Below, piece by piece: positions 33,123-42,881 of a stretch of 64,000 bases of DNA. Below the pieces are notes generated by a model that saw nothing but the letters and a program-made list of their open reading frames with translations, was not told the origin of the DNA and searched no databases. Location: NCBI RefSeq assembly GCF_049562855.1, contig NZ_CP186925.1, forward strand, positions 1,550,001 to 1,614,000, in the 5' to 3' direction. Origin of the DNA: Ruminococcus_C callidus (GTDB taxonomy: Bacteria > Bacillota > Clostridia > Oscillospirales > Ruminococcaceae). Within the stretch, counting starts at the first letter, position 1, and every line of letters starts with the position of its first letter. The translations under genes were made by a program, and so were the position numbers.

Positions 33123-33364
33123 CCGGAAACCCGCCGATTTATGCAAAAAATGCTGACAGAACTGCTGCACTCCGTAGGACAGACGGCAGCATCTCAGCGA
33201 CGGCTGGAAATGCGTGACGATTTTCATGGAAAGCATGAGGGAACATGAGTAAGCGAATCTTTTGTCATCGCCGGAAAATTGATATTCTGCTGTACGCCTG
33301 TTCGGCAGGTACGAACAGGAATCACTCTGTGCAAAGGAAATACTGCACAAAAGTGTACAGGTAG

Positions 33365-36220
33365 CTATATCATATTATTTCGCAGCAGGCAAAGATCGAA
33401 TCCGTTCAGAATTCTATCTGCATTCAGATCCCCTGCCTGCCAGTTGGCAAGTTTTGTTTCAGGAAATCCCAACAGCCATTTTTGCAGCAGCACCACATCT
33501 GCCAGATTCGTTTTGCCGTCTGCATTGATGTCACCAGAAATCACAGGCGGTTCTGTAGCAGTTGCAGTAGTGGTGCTAGTTGCTGCGGCTGTTGTCGTAT
33601 TTGTGGTTGCTTTGGTCGTTGTCGTTGTTGTTACAGTTGTAGTTACCTTAGTTGTTACAGTAGTGGTTTCTGTCTTTGTCTGCCATTTCTGACAACTGCT
33701 GCCGGTCGGTTCCCATTGCTGCACATTGGCACCGTTTGCAGTGGATGCATCGGCGACTTCTACATAACAGGAATCACCAGAAGCGTGTGTCAAAATGCTG
33801 TAGGATCCGTCCAGATTCTTAGTAAACCGGAACAGCTGAGTGCTATCTTTATTGGACCATGCTGCAATTGCCAGATTTCCGCCGTTTTTGCTGCCCTCTG
33901 CCTTCAATGCATAATGACTATCCTGCTGTGAGCGAATCCAATAGTAATTGCCAGAGCCAAAGGCACGAAGTGTCCACTTCTGGCAATTCAATCCGTTGGA
34001 CGACCACTGCTGTACATTTGTATTGTCTGTCATTTTTCCATCGGTAATATCCATTACCAGACCAGAACCAGCATTTTCAAAGGTATAGATCACATCGGTG
34101 TTCATGGAGCAGCCGGGGTCAGTTGTCGGCTCTAAAATCCAATTCTGACAGTTCGCACCGTTGACTTCCCACTGCTGCACATTGGCACCGGAGGTTTGGG
34201 AGGCATTTTCTACTTCTACCACAGAATTTCCATTTGAAATATGGGTTCGAATCTGATAGCTGCCGTCCCCGTTTTTTGTCAGCATAAACTTCTGATTGTC
34301 ACCGCCGTTATAGGTGTAAATATCTATATTGGTTCCATTTGCGGCCTTTTTTCCAGCAACGTCCAGCACATATGTTCCGCCGTCCCCTACTGCAGAAACC
34401 AGATAGTAGTACCCTTCACCGGCACTGCACAATTTCCAGATGTCGTGAACTGCGATTCCATCTGATCCCCACTGCTGCACATTGGTGCCATTTTTTGCGG
34501 CAGCACCTGCTACCTGCAAATACAAGCCGGAGTTGACATTGCGAATACGGTAAGCAGAACCCTCGGCAAAAAGTTCTGCCAATGGTGCACTGGGTGATTC
34601 TGTATAGCTTGCACTTGGCACACCAGCAACTGCATATCGCAGATACATCATATGATTTCTGTCATTTTGACAGCCGCTGTAGTTCTCACAATAAAACTTT
34701 GCCTCATCTGCAGTGCGAGAAATGGTTTTGTAATTGGAAGTTGGTCGCCATGTACAGTCCTGTGCATACCCCTCGATCGTTGTTCGCTTGCAGTTCACCG
34801 ATTTTGAACCTGTTTCTGCATAAGAGCCGGGATAGGTTGCTGTGTTCCAGTCACAGATAACGTTTCCGCCGTCTTCATAATAACAGTTTTCTGCAAAAAT
34901 CTTAGATGCTGTGTGCACAGTATATGCCATGCTGAATGTTTTCACATAGTTATTCAGCGAATGAAAATAACCGTAACGCATCAGCCCAGGGCCACGGGTC
35001 AGAGTTTTTTCAAAGCGATTGCTGATAATGGACATGCGGGGATAATTATTATAGGTTTTATAAGAGTTTTCATCATCTGCCGGATACCCCAATATCACAC
35101 CGTATTCGTGAAGTCCGAAAGAGCAGTCTGAAACTGTTGTGTAGTCAGCATCATAGCAGCATGCCAGAAACTTATCCCAGTCTGGTAGTCCGGTAGATGC
35201 TGTATTATAATCGCTATGGCCTACAAAGGTGCAGTGATCTACCCAGATGTTCTGTCCAGAGCCGAGATAGACAACAATGGAATCATTGCCGTTGGACTCT
35301 GCATCGTGCTGTAGCTCAAAGTTTTTCAGGATCAGATTGTTTCCGGTTCCGTTATTGGAAGATGTACAGAACTGTACATTATACATAGTATGTGCCGCGT
35401 AACTGCCGATGATCGTTTTGTTGCTGTGAACATAAATTCGGCCGTCCGGACAATAGTTGTGTCCGGAGGAATCCTTTTGCAGTGCGGTAACACGAATATT
35501 TGCCGTGACAACAATGGTATAGGGTATATCAGCGGTAGCATATTTCTTAAGATCGGCAAAAGTGGAAACCTCTACGATTTCGCCGAACAGACCACCAATG
35601 TCCCCTGCCTTGATGTTGCCGGTGTTGTCATCAAAGCAATATCCTGCAAAACCCTGTAATCCGTCAGCACTAAGCATCCAGAGCTGATTGTCTGTTCCGC
35701 TGTATTTGGCTAATGTCATGCCGGAAGTTCCCTGCGTCAAGGCAAGAGAAGTATCAGAATAATTCACAATTTTATAGTATAGATCATTGCCCAGATGATC
35801 TTGTTTTACGGGAACAACATACCAATGTTGAGATTGTGCTGATTCACTGCCGTACAAAATCACATCTGTTTTGTCAGATACGTTATAATTTCGCGGCGTC
35901 AAAAGCCTTCCGGACTGTGCGTTGACTAGTTTGAAAAAAGTACCGTTCCCATCCGAACCGACACGATCGAACCGCCATGATGCAGATAAATCACTGCCCA
36001 GCGTTTGCAGAGAAAGTGCCGCTCCGTCAGAAGTTCCATTTGCTGTCAGAACTTTGGTGCTGCCCTTGCTGGCAAGATGCATTAGCTGTGCCGGATAATC
36101 TGTAGAGATTGCCGCTGCCGACAAAACTGTTCCATTCCATTGAAACAGCGGCAACAGCCAAGCCATCAGCAAAATTAACGACAGGAGCAATGCCTTTTTT
36201 ACGCGAATCCATTGTTTCAT
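33365..36220 (-). CDS. Pectate lyase (PL1) with ricin-type modules and dockerin, 951 aa
   Basis: The ATG at 36220 follows AAGGAGGTATAAATGT and opens a signal peptide (IRVKKALLLSLILLMAWLLP). Then a ricin-type beta-trefoil (about 40-165, FKLVNAQSGRLLTPRN), a PL1 pectate-lyase beta-helix (about 180-500: YTIVVTANIRVT, HSNKTIIG, IWVDHCTFVGHSDY, the WVDHCTF signature), two further ricin-type domains (from about 540 and 690, with repeated NVQQWxxxGxxCQxW), a Thr-rich linker, and a dockerin (GDINADGKTNLADVVLLQK and GDLNADRILNGFDLCLL). It should cleave de-esterified homogalacturonan, with the ricin modules binding sugars. It ends in TAG. Confidence 0.94.
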   Translation of the reverse strand: MKQWIRVKKALLLSLILLMAWLLPLFQWNGTVLSAAAISTDYPAQLMHLASKGSTKVLTANGTSDGAALSLQTLGSDLSASWRFDRVGSDGNGTFFKLVNAQSGRLLTPRNYNVSDKTDVILYGSESAQSQHWYVVPVKQDHLGNDLYYKIVNYSDTSLALTQGTSGMTLAKYSGTDNQLWMLSADGLQGFAGYCFDDNTGNIKAGDIGGLFGEIVEVSTFADLKKYATADIPYTIVVTANIRVTALQKDSSGHNYCPDGRIYVHSNKTIIGSYAAHTMYNVQFCTSSNNGTGNNLILKNFELQHDAESNGNDSIVVYLGSGQNIWVDHCTFVGHSDYNTASTGLPDWDKFLACCYDADYTTVSDCSFGLHEYGVILGYPADDENSYKTYNNYPRMSIISNRFEKTLTRGPGLMRYGYFHSLNNYVKTFSMAYTVHTASKIFAENCYYEDGGNVICDWNTATYPGSYAETGSKSVNCKRTTIEGYAQDCTWRPTSNYKTISRTADEAKFYCENYSGCQNDRNHMMYLRYAVAGVPSASYTESPSAPLAELFAEGSAYRIRNVNSGLYLQVAGAAAKNGTNVQQWGSDGIAVHDIWKLCSAGEGYYYLVSAVGDGGTYVLDVAGKKAANGTNIDIYTYNGGDNQKFMLTKNGDGSYQIRTHISNGNSVVEVENASQTSGANVQQWEVNGANCQNWILEPTTDPGCSMNTDVIYTFENAGSGLVMDITDGKMTDNTNVQQWSSNGLNCQKWTLRAFGSGNYYWIRSQQDSHYALKAEGSKNGGNLAIAAWSNKDSTQLFRFTKNLDGSYSILTHASGDSCYVEVADASTANGANVQQWEPTGSSCQKWQTKTETTTVTTKVTTTVTTTTTTKATTNTTTAAATSTTTATATEPPVISGDINADGKTNLADVVLLQKWLLGFPETKLANWQAGDLNADRILNGFDLCLLRNNMI

Positions 36221-36472
36221 ACATTTATACCTCCTTGAAATCGATGCACATCTCAAAAGAGTACATCGTCAATGCGGATGATTCTGTCAACAATATTATA
36301 CTATATTTTGTGAAACATGTCAACACAAAAATCTGTAAGCAGATTGCGTGCAAAGCAGTTTTTCTCACAAAACACGAGAAGTTTGACCTTGACTACTACA
36401 AGAACGAAACAACACCCTCCCCTCTCCAACTTCCAAAAATTGAACGAAATATCAAAAAATCCTCCTTTTTTC
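36221..36472. other. Gene-free stretch between the divergent PL1 and BspA1 genes
   Basis: Holds the PL1 ribosome binding site and a weak leftward promoter-like pair (TTGACA with a 19-bp spacer). The part from about 36,420 is near-identical to the sequence upstream of the second BspA gene, showing that the duplicated segment begins here. No coding region. Confidence 0.6.
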
Positions 36473-36502
36473 TTGACAAAGAATACTCGATTGTGTTATA
36501 AT
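36473..36502 (+). promoter_or_regulatory. BspA1 promoter
   Basis: TTGACA (36473-36478), 18-bp spacer, TATAAT (36497-36502), followed by the shared leader and AAAGGAGGCATATT before the ATG. The same promoter precedes BspA2 and, diverged, BspA3. Confidence 0.88.
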
Positions 36503-36550
36503 AGGAATATCAAGGATATGTAATATATCCGAAAACAAAGGAGGCATATT

Positions 36551-39500
36551 ATGAAGAAACAATGGAAACGGCTGGCTGCCCTTTCGTCGGCAGTAATCAT
36601 GGCGGCGGGGACGCTGCTGTACTTCCCGACCGATACCCTGCAAAATATCTCGTGGGGGATCACGGCGAGTGCGGAGGAAACAGGTGCAGAGACGTGGAAC
36701 GAAGGCAACCTGACCTGGACACTCACCGCCGACGGCACAATGACCATCAGCGGCTCAGGGGCGATGAAGGGTTATAGTTGGTACTCTGGTAGCCCTGCAA
36801 CCCAAAAGAAAGACAACGTAAAAAAAGTTGTGATTCAAGAGGGTGTTACAAGCATCGGAAATTCTGCGTTTTACAATTGCAGCAATTTAAAAAGCATTGA
36901 AATTCCAGAAGGTGTCACAAGCATCGGAGCTTTTGCGTTTTACAATTGTGGCGGCTTAACCAGTATCGAAATTCCAGAAACTGTCAAAAGCATCGGAAAT
37001 GGTGCGTTTGCCGGGTGTGGCGGCTTAACTAGCCTCGAAATTCCGAGTGGTGTCACAAGCATTGGAGATAATACGTTTTCCGGTTGCAGCAGCTTGACAG
37101 ACATCACGATTCCAGATAGTGTCACAAGCATCGGAAATTCTGCGTTTTCCGGTTGCAGCAGTTTAACAGACATCACGATTCCAGATAGTGTCACAAGCAT
37201 CGGAAATTCTGCGTTTTCCGGTTGCAGCAGTTTAACAGACATCACGATTCCGGAGAGTGTCACAAACATTGAAGATTCTGCGTTTGAGTATTGCAGCAGC
37301 TTGACAGGTATCACAATTCCAGAGAGTGTTACAAGTATCGAAAGGTATGCGTTTCGGAATTGCACCGGCTTAAAAAGCATTACCATTCCAAAGAGTGTTG
37401 AAAGCGTAGGAGATGAAGCATTTTCCGGCTGTACTGCTCTGACTGAGGTGCTTCTTGAAGGCGGCTCTACGCTGACAAGCGAAAGTTTCGGTGAAGTTGC
37501 AGACAAAGTTGTAACCCGCTGGAACGAAGACAGCCTGATCTGGACACTCGCCGCCGACGGCACAATGACCATCAGCGGCACGGGGACGATGAAGAATTAC
37601 TCTAATGATAGCCCTGCAACCCAGAAGAAAGACAACATAAAAAAAGTTGTAATTGAAGATGGCGTTACAAGCATCGGAGATAATGCGTTTTACGATTGCA
37701 CTGGCTTAACCAGCATCGAAATTCCGAGTAGTGTCACAAGCATCGGAGATTGTGCGTTTTATAATTGTACCGGTTTAACCAGCATCACGATTCCGGATCG
37801 TGTCACAAGCATCGGAGATTCTGCGTTTAGGAATTGCACCGGCTTAACCAGCGTCACGATTCCAGATAGTGTCACAAGCATCGGAGATTGTGCGTTTTCT
37901 GGCACACTTTGGTTAACAAACAAACAGCATGAAGATTCACTTGTGATCGTAAATGGGATCTTGATCGACGGCACAGCTTGTTCGGGAGAAGTAACGATTC
38001 CGAACGATGTCACAAGCATCGGAGAGGGTGCGTTTCAGAATTGCACCGGCTTAACCAGTATCACGATTCCAGGTAGTGTCACAAGCATCGGAGAGGGTGC
38101 GTTTCGGAATTGCATCGGCTTAACCAGCATCAGCATTCCAAAGAGTGTTACAAGCATCGGAAATTTTGCGTTTTACAATTGCACTGACTTGACCAGCATC
38201 AATATTCCAGGTAGTGTCACAAGCATCGGAGATTATGCGTTTGACAGTTGCAGCAGCCTGACAAGCATCACCATTCCAAAGAGTGTCACAAGCATCGGAA
38301 ATTTTGCGTTTTATGGCTGCGGCAAGCTGACCGTATACCTTGAAAACGGCTCTACGCTGACAAGCGGACAACTCGGCGTAGATGCAAGCAAAATCAGAAC
38401 CTACTGGAACGAAGGCAACCTGACCTGGACACTCACCGCCGACGGCACAATGACCATCAGCGGCACGGGGACGATGAAGGATTATTATAATGAAAATAGC
38501 CCTGCAACCCAAAAGAAAGACAACGTAAAAAAAGTTGTAATTGAAGAGGACGTTACAAGCATCGGAATATATGCGTTTTCCGGTTGCATCAGCTTGACAG
38601 ACATCACGATTCCAGGTAGCGTCACAAGTATCGGAGATTCTGCGTTTCAAAATACCACCTGGTTGAAAAACAAACAAAATGAAAGCCCTCTTGTGATCGT
38701 AAATGGGATTTTGATCGATGGAAGAACTTGTTCGGGAGAAGTAACGATTCCGAACAACGTCACAAGCATCGGAAATTATGCATTTTATGAATGCACCGGC
38801 TTAACCAGTATCGAAATTCCAGAAGGTGTCAAAAGCATCGGAGCTAATGCGTTTTCCGATTGCACCGGCTTAACTAGCATCACCATTCCAAAGAGTGTCA
38901 CAAGCATCGGGGATGAAGCGTTTTCTGGCACACCTTGGTTAACAAACAAACAGCAGGATAACCCGCTTGTGATCGTAAATGGGATCTTGATCGACGGCAC
39001 AACTTGTTCGGGAGAAGTAACAATTCCGTACGGTGTCACAAGCATCGGAAATTTTGCGTTTTACAACTGCACTGGCTTAACTAGCATCAGCATTCCAAAG
39101 AGTGTCACAAGCATTGGAACTTATACATTTTCTGGCTGCGGCAATTTGACCGAAATTACGGTCCCCTGCGATTCTACGCTGACAAAAGACGCTTTCGAAG
39201 ACGCATCTGAGAAGGTAAAGTATCGTCATTCTCTCGTGAAAACCGATGCCAAGGATGCGACTTACACCGAAGCCGGAAACGTGGAATACTGGACCTGTGA
39301 GAACTGCAAAAAGCATTTTCTGGCTGATGAAACCGATGCAGAAGCTGCCAAAGAGGTGGAGCTGTCGGCAACGGTGAAACCTGTTCCGGTTCAGGTTGCC
39401 ACAGCAACCACGCAGATCAAGTGCATTTACGGTCAGGACATGGACGAAATTAACTTGCAGGATTACGTGAAAAATGCCGATGCAGTGGGAGAAGTTTCCG

Positions 39501-40909
39501 TCAAGGTTGCAACTGGTTCCACTATGCTGGACGGCATGCAGCTGGACGGCAACAAGATCTCCGGCAAGCCTGCAAAGGCGTACACGGACGGCAGGGAAGT
39601 GACCTTTACATTTACCGCGAAAAACGGCAACACCGCAAACCTGACCTTGCATTTCCTGGTGGCAAAGGCTGACCCGACGGTAGAAGTTACTGTGGACGGC
39701 GACACCCACACCGAGGGCGACCTTGTGGAAAAGCTGGGGCTGAGCATCAGCAAGGACAGCACCAAGGGTGCGGCAAAGATTGTCAGTGAACTCAAAGCAC
39801 TGGCTGCCGGTAAAAATACCCTGGCATGGGAGTTCACCCCGGAGGACAGCGAGAACTATAATGTTGTGACCGGCACGGTTGTGGTAAATGCACAGACCAC
39901 TACCACTACAAACGAAACGACTTCCACAACAAAGGAAACAACTGCCACTACCAAGGCAACAACTGCCACCAGCGGAACGACTTCTGCGACCAAGGCAACA
40001 ACTGCCACCAGCGGAACGACTTCTGCGACCAAGGCAACGACTGCCACCAGCGGAACGACTTCTGCGACCAAGGCAACGACTGTTACCAGCGGAACAACCG
40101 CGACAACTAAGGCAACTGCTACCACAAACGAAACAACCGCAACAACTGAGGAAACTACTACCACAAACGAAACAACCGCAACAACCGAAGAAACTACTAC
40201 AAACGAAACGACTGTAACAACTGAAGAAACTACTATCACAAACGAAACGACTGTAACAACTGAGGCAAGCACTGTTACCACAAGAGAAACATCTGCCACC
40301 ACCGAGGAAAGCACTATTACCACAAATGAAACAACCGCGACAACTGAGGAAACAACTACCACAAACGAAACAACCGCAACAACCGAGGCAACTACAGTTA
40401 CCACAAACGAAACAACTGCCACTACCAAGGCAACAACTGCTACAAATGGAACAACCGCTACAAGTGGAACGACTTCCGCAAGTGAAACAACTATGACTAC
40501 CAGTGCTTCCAACACAGAATCTACTGCTGCAACATCGGCAACCACGATCACAACAGCAGCAACTACAAGCGTAACCAACATTGCAGACGAAGATCTTTGC
40601 AGCTGGGCGATCAACGATTACCAGAAAAAGGCTGGCATCGTACCTGCAAATGCAGAAATCACTGCACGTTCAGAGGAAACTTGCGAGATCACGCTGACCG
40701 ACGAAAACGGCAATGTGCTGGATGTTTACACCGTTGATCCGAAGACCGGCGTCGGTACGGATTCTTCCAACGCAGAAGTCAACCTGCCCCAAACCGGAAA
40801 CAACGCTATGACAAACTGGCTCCTGTGCGTGGGTGCAGCACTGTTCATGGCATTCGGATTCGGTGCGGTGAAGGCATCTGGTGTCCTCAAGCGTAAAGAG
40901 GATGAGTAA
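36551..40909 (+). CDS. BspA-like LRR cell-wall protein 1, 1452 aa, LPQTG anchor
   Basis: The signal peptide (MKKQWKRLAALSSAVIMAAG) is followed by three modules, each opening with a WxxxxLTWTLTADGTMTISG beta hairpin and continuing with BspA-type (LRR_5) leucine-rich repeats of 23 residues: TSIGxxAFxGCxxLTxITIP. Then a Cys-pair segment (YWTCENCKKHF) and an Ig-like or putative-Ig region (about 915-1115), a Thr-rich stalk (about 1115-1320, ETTATTE-type repeats), and a C-terminal sorting signal: LPQTG at 40784-40798, a hydrophobic stretch and a KRKEDE tail. It should be displayed on the wall as an adhesin or receptor. A sortase remnant follows. The repeat count is likely variable among strains. 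Confidence 0.94.
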   Translation: MKKQWKRLAALSSAVIMAAGTLLYFPTDTLQNISWGITASAEETGAETWNEGNLTWTLTADGTMTISGSGAMKGYSWYSGSPATQKKDNVKKVVIQEGVTSIGNSAFYNCSNLKSIEIPEGVTSIGAFAFYNCGGLTSIEIPETVKSIGNGAFAGCGGLTSLEIPSGVTSIGDNTFSGCSSLTDITIPDSVTSIGNSAFSGCSSLTDITIPDSVTSIGNSAFSGCSSLTDITIPESVTNIEDSAFEYCSSLTGITIPESVTSIERYAFRNCTGLKSITIPKSVESVGDEAFSGCTALTEVLLEGGSTLTSESFGEVADKVVTRWNEDSLIWTLAADGTMTISGTGTMKNYSNDSPATQKKDNIKKVVIEDGVTSIGDNAFYDCTGLTSIEIPSSVTSIGDCAFYNCTGLTSITIPDRVTSIGDSAFRNCTGLTSVTIPDSVTSIGDCAFSGTLWLTNKQHEDSLVIVNGILIDGTACSGEVTIPNDVTSIGEGAFQNCTGLTSITIPGSVTSIGEGAFRNCIGLTSISIPKSVTSIGNFAFYNCTDLTSINIPGSVTSIGDYAFDSCSSLTSITIPKSVTSIGNFAFYGCGKLTVYLENGSTLTSGQLGVDASKIRTYWNEGNLTWTLTADGTMTISGTGTMKDYYNENSPATQKKDNVKKVVIEEDVTSIGIYAFSGCISLTDITIPGSVTSIGDSAFQNTTWLKNKQNESPLVIVNGILIDGRTCSGEVTIPNNVTSIGNYAFYECTGLTSIEIPEGVKSIGANAFSDCTGLTSITIPKSVTSIGDEAFSGTPWLTNKQQDNPLVIVNGILIDGTTCSGEVTIPYGVTSIGNFAFYNCTGLTSISIPKSVTSIGTYTFSGCGNLTEITVPCDSTLTKDAFEDASEKVKYRHSLVKTDAKDATYTEAGNVEYWTCENCKKHFLADETDAEAAKEVELSATVKPVPVQVATATTQIKCIYGQDMDEINLQDYVKNADAVGEVSVKVATGSTMLDGMQLDGNKISGKPAKAYTDGREVTFTFTAKNGNTANLTLHFLVAKADPTVEVTVDGDTHTEGDLVEKLGLSISKDSTKGAAKIVSELKALAAGKNTLAWEFTPEDSENYNVVTGTVVVNAQTTTTTNETTSTTKETTATTKATTATSGTTSATKATTATSGTTSATKATTATSGTTSATKATTVTSGTTATTKATATTNETTATTEETTTTNETTATTEETTTNETTVTTEETTITNETTVTTEASTVTTRETSATTEESTITTNETTATTEETTTTNETTATTEATTVTTNETTATTKATTATNGTTATSGTTSASETTMTTSASNTESTAATSATTITTAATTSVTNIADEDLCSWAINDYQKKAGIVPANAEITARSEETCEITLTDENGNVLDVYTVDPKTGVGTDSSNAEVNLPQTGNNAMTNWLLCVGAALFMAFGFGAVKASGVLKRKEDE

Positions 40910-40960
40910 GACCAAAAAGTAGTGGGCGATCCTGTGTTATAAAAATCGATACCAAGATTG
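40902..40960 (+). pseudogene. Sortase remnant after BspA1
   Basis: The ATG overlaps the BspA1 stop exactly as in the intact BspA2-sortase pair. The first residues read MSKTKK, then a TAG where the intact gene has a Gln codon (CAG), then WAIL, matching MSKSKKQWGMFL for about 30 bp before diverging. Only a fragment of the sortase remains. Confidence 0.8.
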
Positions 40961-41000
40961 CAAAGGGTTAGAAAACAGAATCGACAGACTGTAATAAGAA

Positions 41001-41044
41001 AGCACCGGATCGTCCTAATCGACAGGAAGATCCGGTGCTTTTTG
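41001..41044 (+). terminator. Terminator of the BspA1 transcript
   Basis: AGCACCGGATC and GATCCGGTGCT form an 11-bp stem with a loop of about 17 bases, followed by TTTT. Confidence 0.85.
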
Positions 41045-41144
41045 TATATGAAAAAGTTGCTTTTTCCCTCCGCAGTGGGAGCCTCTGGATTTTTCTGTTC
41101 TTATTTTCCGCTTTCTGCAAGTTTTCGCCCGTGATCAGGGCATG

Positions 41145-41170
41145 AAAAAGCACCTCGTGAGAGATGCTTT
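41145..41170 (-). terminator. Terminator of the MerR gene
   Basis: AAAAAGCACCTC pairs imperfectly with GAGATGCTTT (41161-41170). Read leftward it is followed by a U tract. Confidence 0.6.
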
Positions 41171-41202
41171 GAAAATATTTTTGCTATGCCATTGTTACTT
41201 GC

Positions 41203-41609
41203 TCATACCTTTTCGACAGACACGATGCCCGGCATTTCGATCATAACATAGCGGTCGTCGACATCAAGTTCCAACTCGTCTTTTTTGATTCAGTGTCAAG
41301 TTCATCTTCAAATCCAGTGATGACACCAATAAAAGACTGTGCATCAGCAGTTGTGATTTTCACTTTTGTTTCAAAATCGAGATATTGTTCGTCATTTGTA
41401 TTAATCATAATTTTAATCTGTTCAATCGGGATACCTATCTGGCGCAGTGAAAGAATTTTTTGCACTGTGACAAGCTGTGAGGACAGATAATATCTGTATC
41501 CGCTTTTAGAATCCGTATAAGCAGGCTTCAAAAGTCCTTCTTTATCATAGAACCTCAGAGCTGCAATTGTGGTTTTTGTTAATTTGGAAAATGTTCCTAT
41601 ACTATACAT
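41203..41609 (-). pseudogene. MerR-family regulator, frameshifted and short
   Basis: The N-terminus is a MerR DNA-binding domain: FSKLTKTTIAALRFYDKEGLLKP, then KSGYRYYLSSQL and a helical stretch IPIEQIKIMI. The frame breaks near the end at an A6 tract on the minus strand (T6 at 41281-41286); the +1 frame continues coherently (KKDELELDVDDRYVMIEMPG) to a TGA at 41203. No full-length effector-binding domain is present, so the gene is truncated, frameshifted, or both. MerR proteins activate promoters with long spacers in response to drugs or metals; the inducer is unknown. The ATG follows AAAGGAAATTCA. Confidence 0.7.
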
Positions 41610-41739
41610 TGAATTTCCTTTCGATAATATCTAAGCAGTATTTCACAAATACCACCTGATGATTCTACATATTATATGCCCTGAATTTCTTGACATACTT
41701 TGTAATTTTCTTATCCAATTTTGCAAGTATAGCGGAAGT

Positions 41740-41930
41740 AGTACTCTCGATCCATAAGCCAAAGCGGAAACCCAATGGGATCACCAAAGCTGACCGGGAA
41801 GCTCGCAAATCCGATGATCTGAGGAAGATGCCACAATAATGCAATACGAAAGTATATGGGCAAGAATAAAGGAGGAATTGTTTTATAACAGAGGCAGCTG
41901 CTTAACTTCAAAACCCTTGCGTTTAATGTG
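41740..41930 (+). mobile_element. IS3-family transposase remnant
   Basis: Two pieces of an IS3-type transposase survive in nearby frames: HKPKRKPNGITKADREARKSDD and ESIWARIKEELFYNRG, the first from before the DDE core and the second from its C-terminal part. In full-length relatives about 150 residues lie between them, so there is an internal deletion. No intact open frame or terminal repeats are seen. Confidence 0.65.
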
Positions 41931-42042
41931 TCAAGTGTTATTGACAATTTCATTTTTTGATTTTCAAATTAATCTGCTCCTTTCAGAACAGCCGTATTTA
42001 TCAAGATGCAAATGGATAAATACGGCTGTTATTTTTGTTTTA

Positions 42043-42867
42043 TCAATCGGTTGCCTTAAAAACGGCTCTTACAAAATTATACATATGTGCACGGATACAA
42101 TTGCCTCCATGATAACCGCCTTTCACATAATGCCAGATGTGAGGTACGCCGTTGTTGTTAAGGATATCATTATATCTGGACGGTGTAGAATAGACCACTG
42201 TATCGTTTGAACCAGCTGTCAGGAGCAGCAAATATGGTGATTCATCGGTATATTGAAAGTCTGATTTTGCAATCAGTCCCGGAGAAACCCCTGGTGCAGG
42301 ACAAACTGCACCCACATAACCGAACAGGTCGGGACGCTTCATTGAGATATAAAGTGATTCTCTTCCTCCCATAGAAAATCCCATAATGGCTGTGTTATCT
42401 TTTCCTGTTTTAACAGAATAATGCGACTCGATGTACGGCATTAAATCGTTAGTCAACTCGTTAATAAAGTTGTCATAGGCTGTATTGTTTGCCTCGTTCA
42501 TGCCACTGCATGAATCCTGTGTTTCGCTTGCATAAATATACGGAAACACAACAATCATATCCTTTGCTTCTCCCGAAGCAATGGCGTTACCGATAATCTG
42601 ACGCAGACGCATACTTTTATCAGTTTCATCAATCAGTGTATCCTCTGTCTGCCAGTAACCATGCATTGCATATAAAACAGGATATTGCTTACTCTCAGAG
42701 TAATTTGCCGGAAGCAGTATATTGAAACAGCGTGTCCTTTTACAGGTTGTCGAATAATAGCTTACTTTTTGGATTGTTCCATATGTTACGCCTGATTTTT
42801 CTTCCCGTTCCTCCGCCGGTTCTGTTTCCAGAATATTGGCACTTACCAGTGCAGTATATTCTTTCAT
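42043..42867 (-). CDS. CE1-type esterase, 274 aa, probably the split C-terminal part of the GH43 protein
   Basis: Esterase family of the feruloyl/acetyl-xylan esterase type: SYYSTTCKRTRCFNILLP, YPVLYAMHGYW, and the GFSMGG nucleophile elbow (Ser165), with the His in KGGYHGGNC near the C-terminus. The protein has no signal peptide, no dockerin and no ribosome binding site, although it would act on extracellular plant polymers. The gap to the GH43 stop is 14 bp, and adding one base in an A4 tract (T4 at 42898-42901 on the plus strand) fuses the frames into one protein: IAEKAGQPIKSTVSMKEY across the joint. The catalytic residues are present. Confidence 0.85.
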   Translation of the reverse strand: MKEYTALVSANILETEPAEEREEKSGVTYGTIQKVSYYSTTCKRTRCFNILLPANYSESKQYPVLYAMHGYWQTEDTLIDETDKSMRLRQIIGNAIASGEAKDMIVVFPYIYASETQDSCSGMNEANNTAYDNFINELTNDLMPYIESHYSVKTGKDNTAIMGFSMGGRESLYISMKRPDLFGYVGAVCPAPGVSPGLIAKSDFQYTDESPYLLLLTAGSNDTVVYSTPSRYNDILNNNGVPHIWHYVKGGYHGGNCIRAHMYNFVRAVFKATD

Positions 42868-42881
42868 AGAAACGGTAGATT

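Noticed and set aside
33246..33364. 39-codon frame overlapping the end of the DUF2974 extension
   Set aside because: Starts with an ATGA overlap but has Arg/Cys-rich random-looking content, and it depends on the region after an in-frame amber.
39856..40614. Valine-rich frames opposite the Thr-rich BspA stalks (also 50064-50681 and 54867-55373)
   Set aside because: They are the antisense of ACA/ACT Thr repeats and so give Val/Ser repeats. No independent coding signal.
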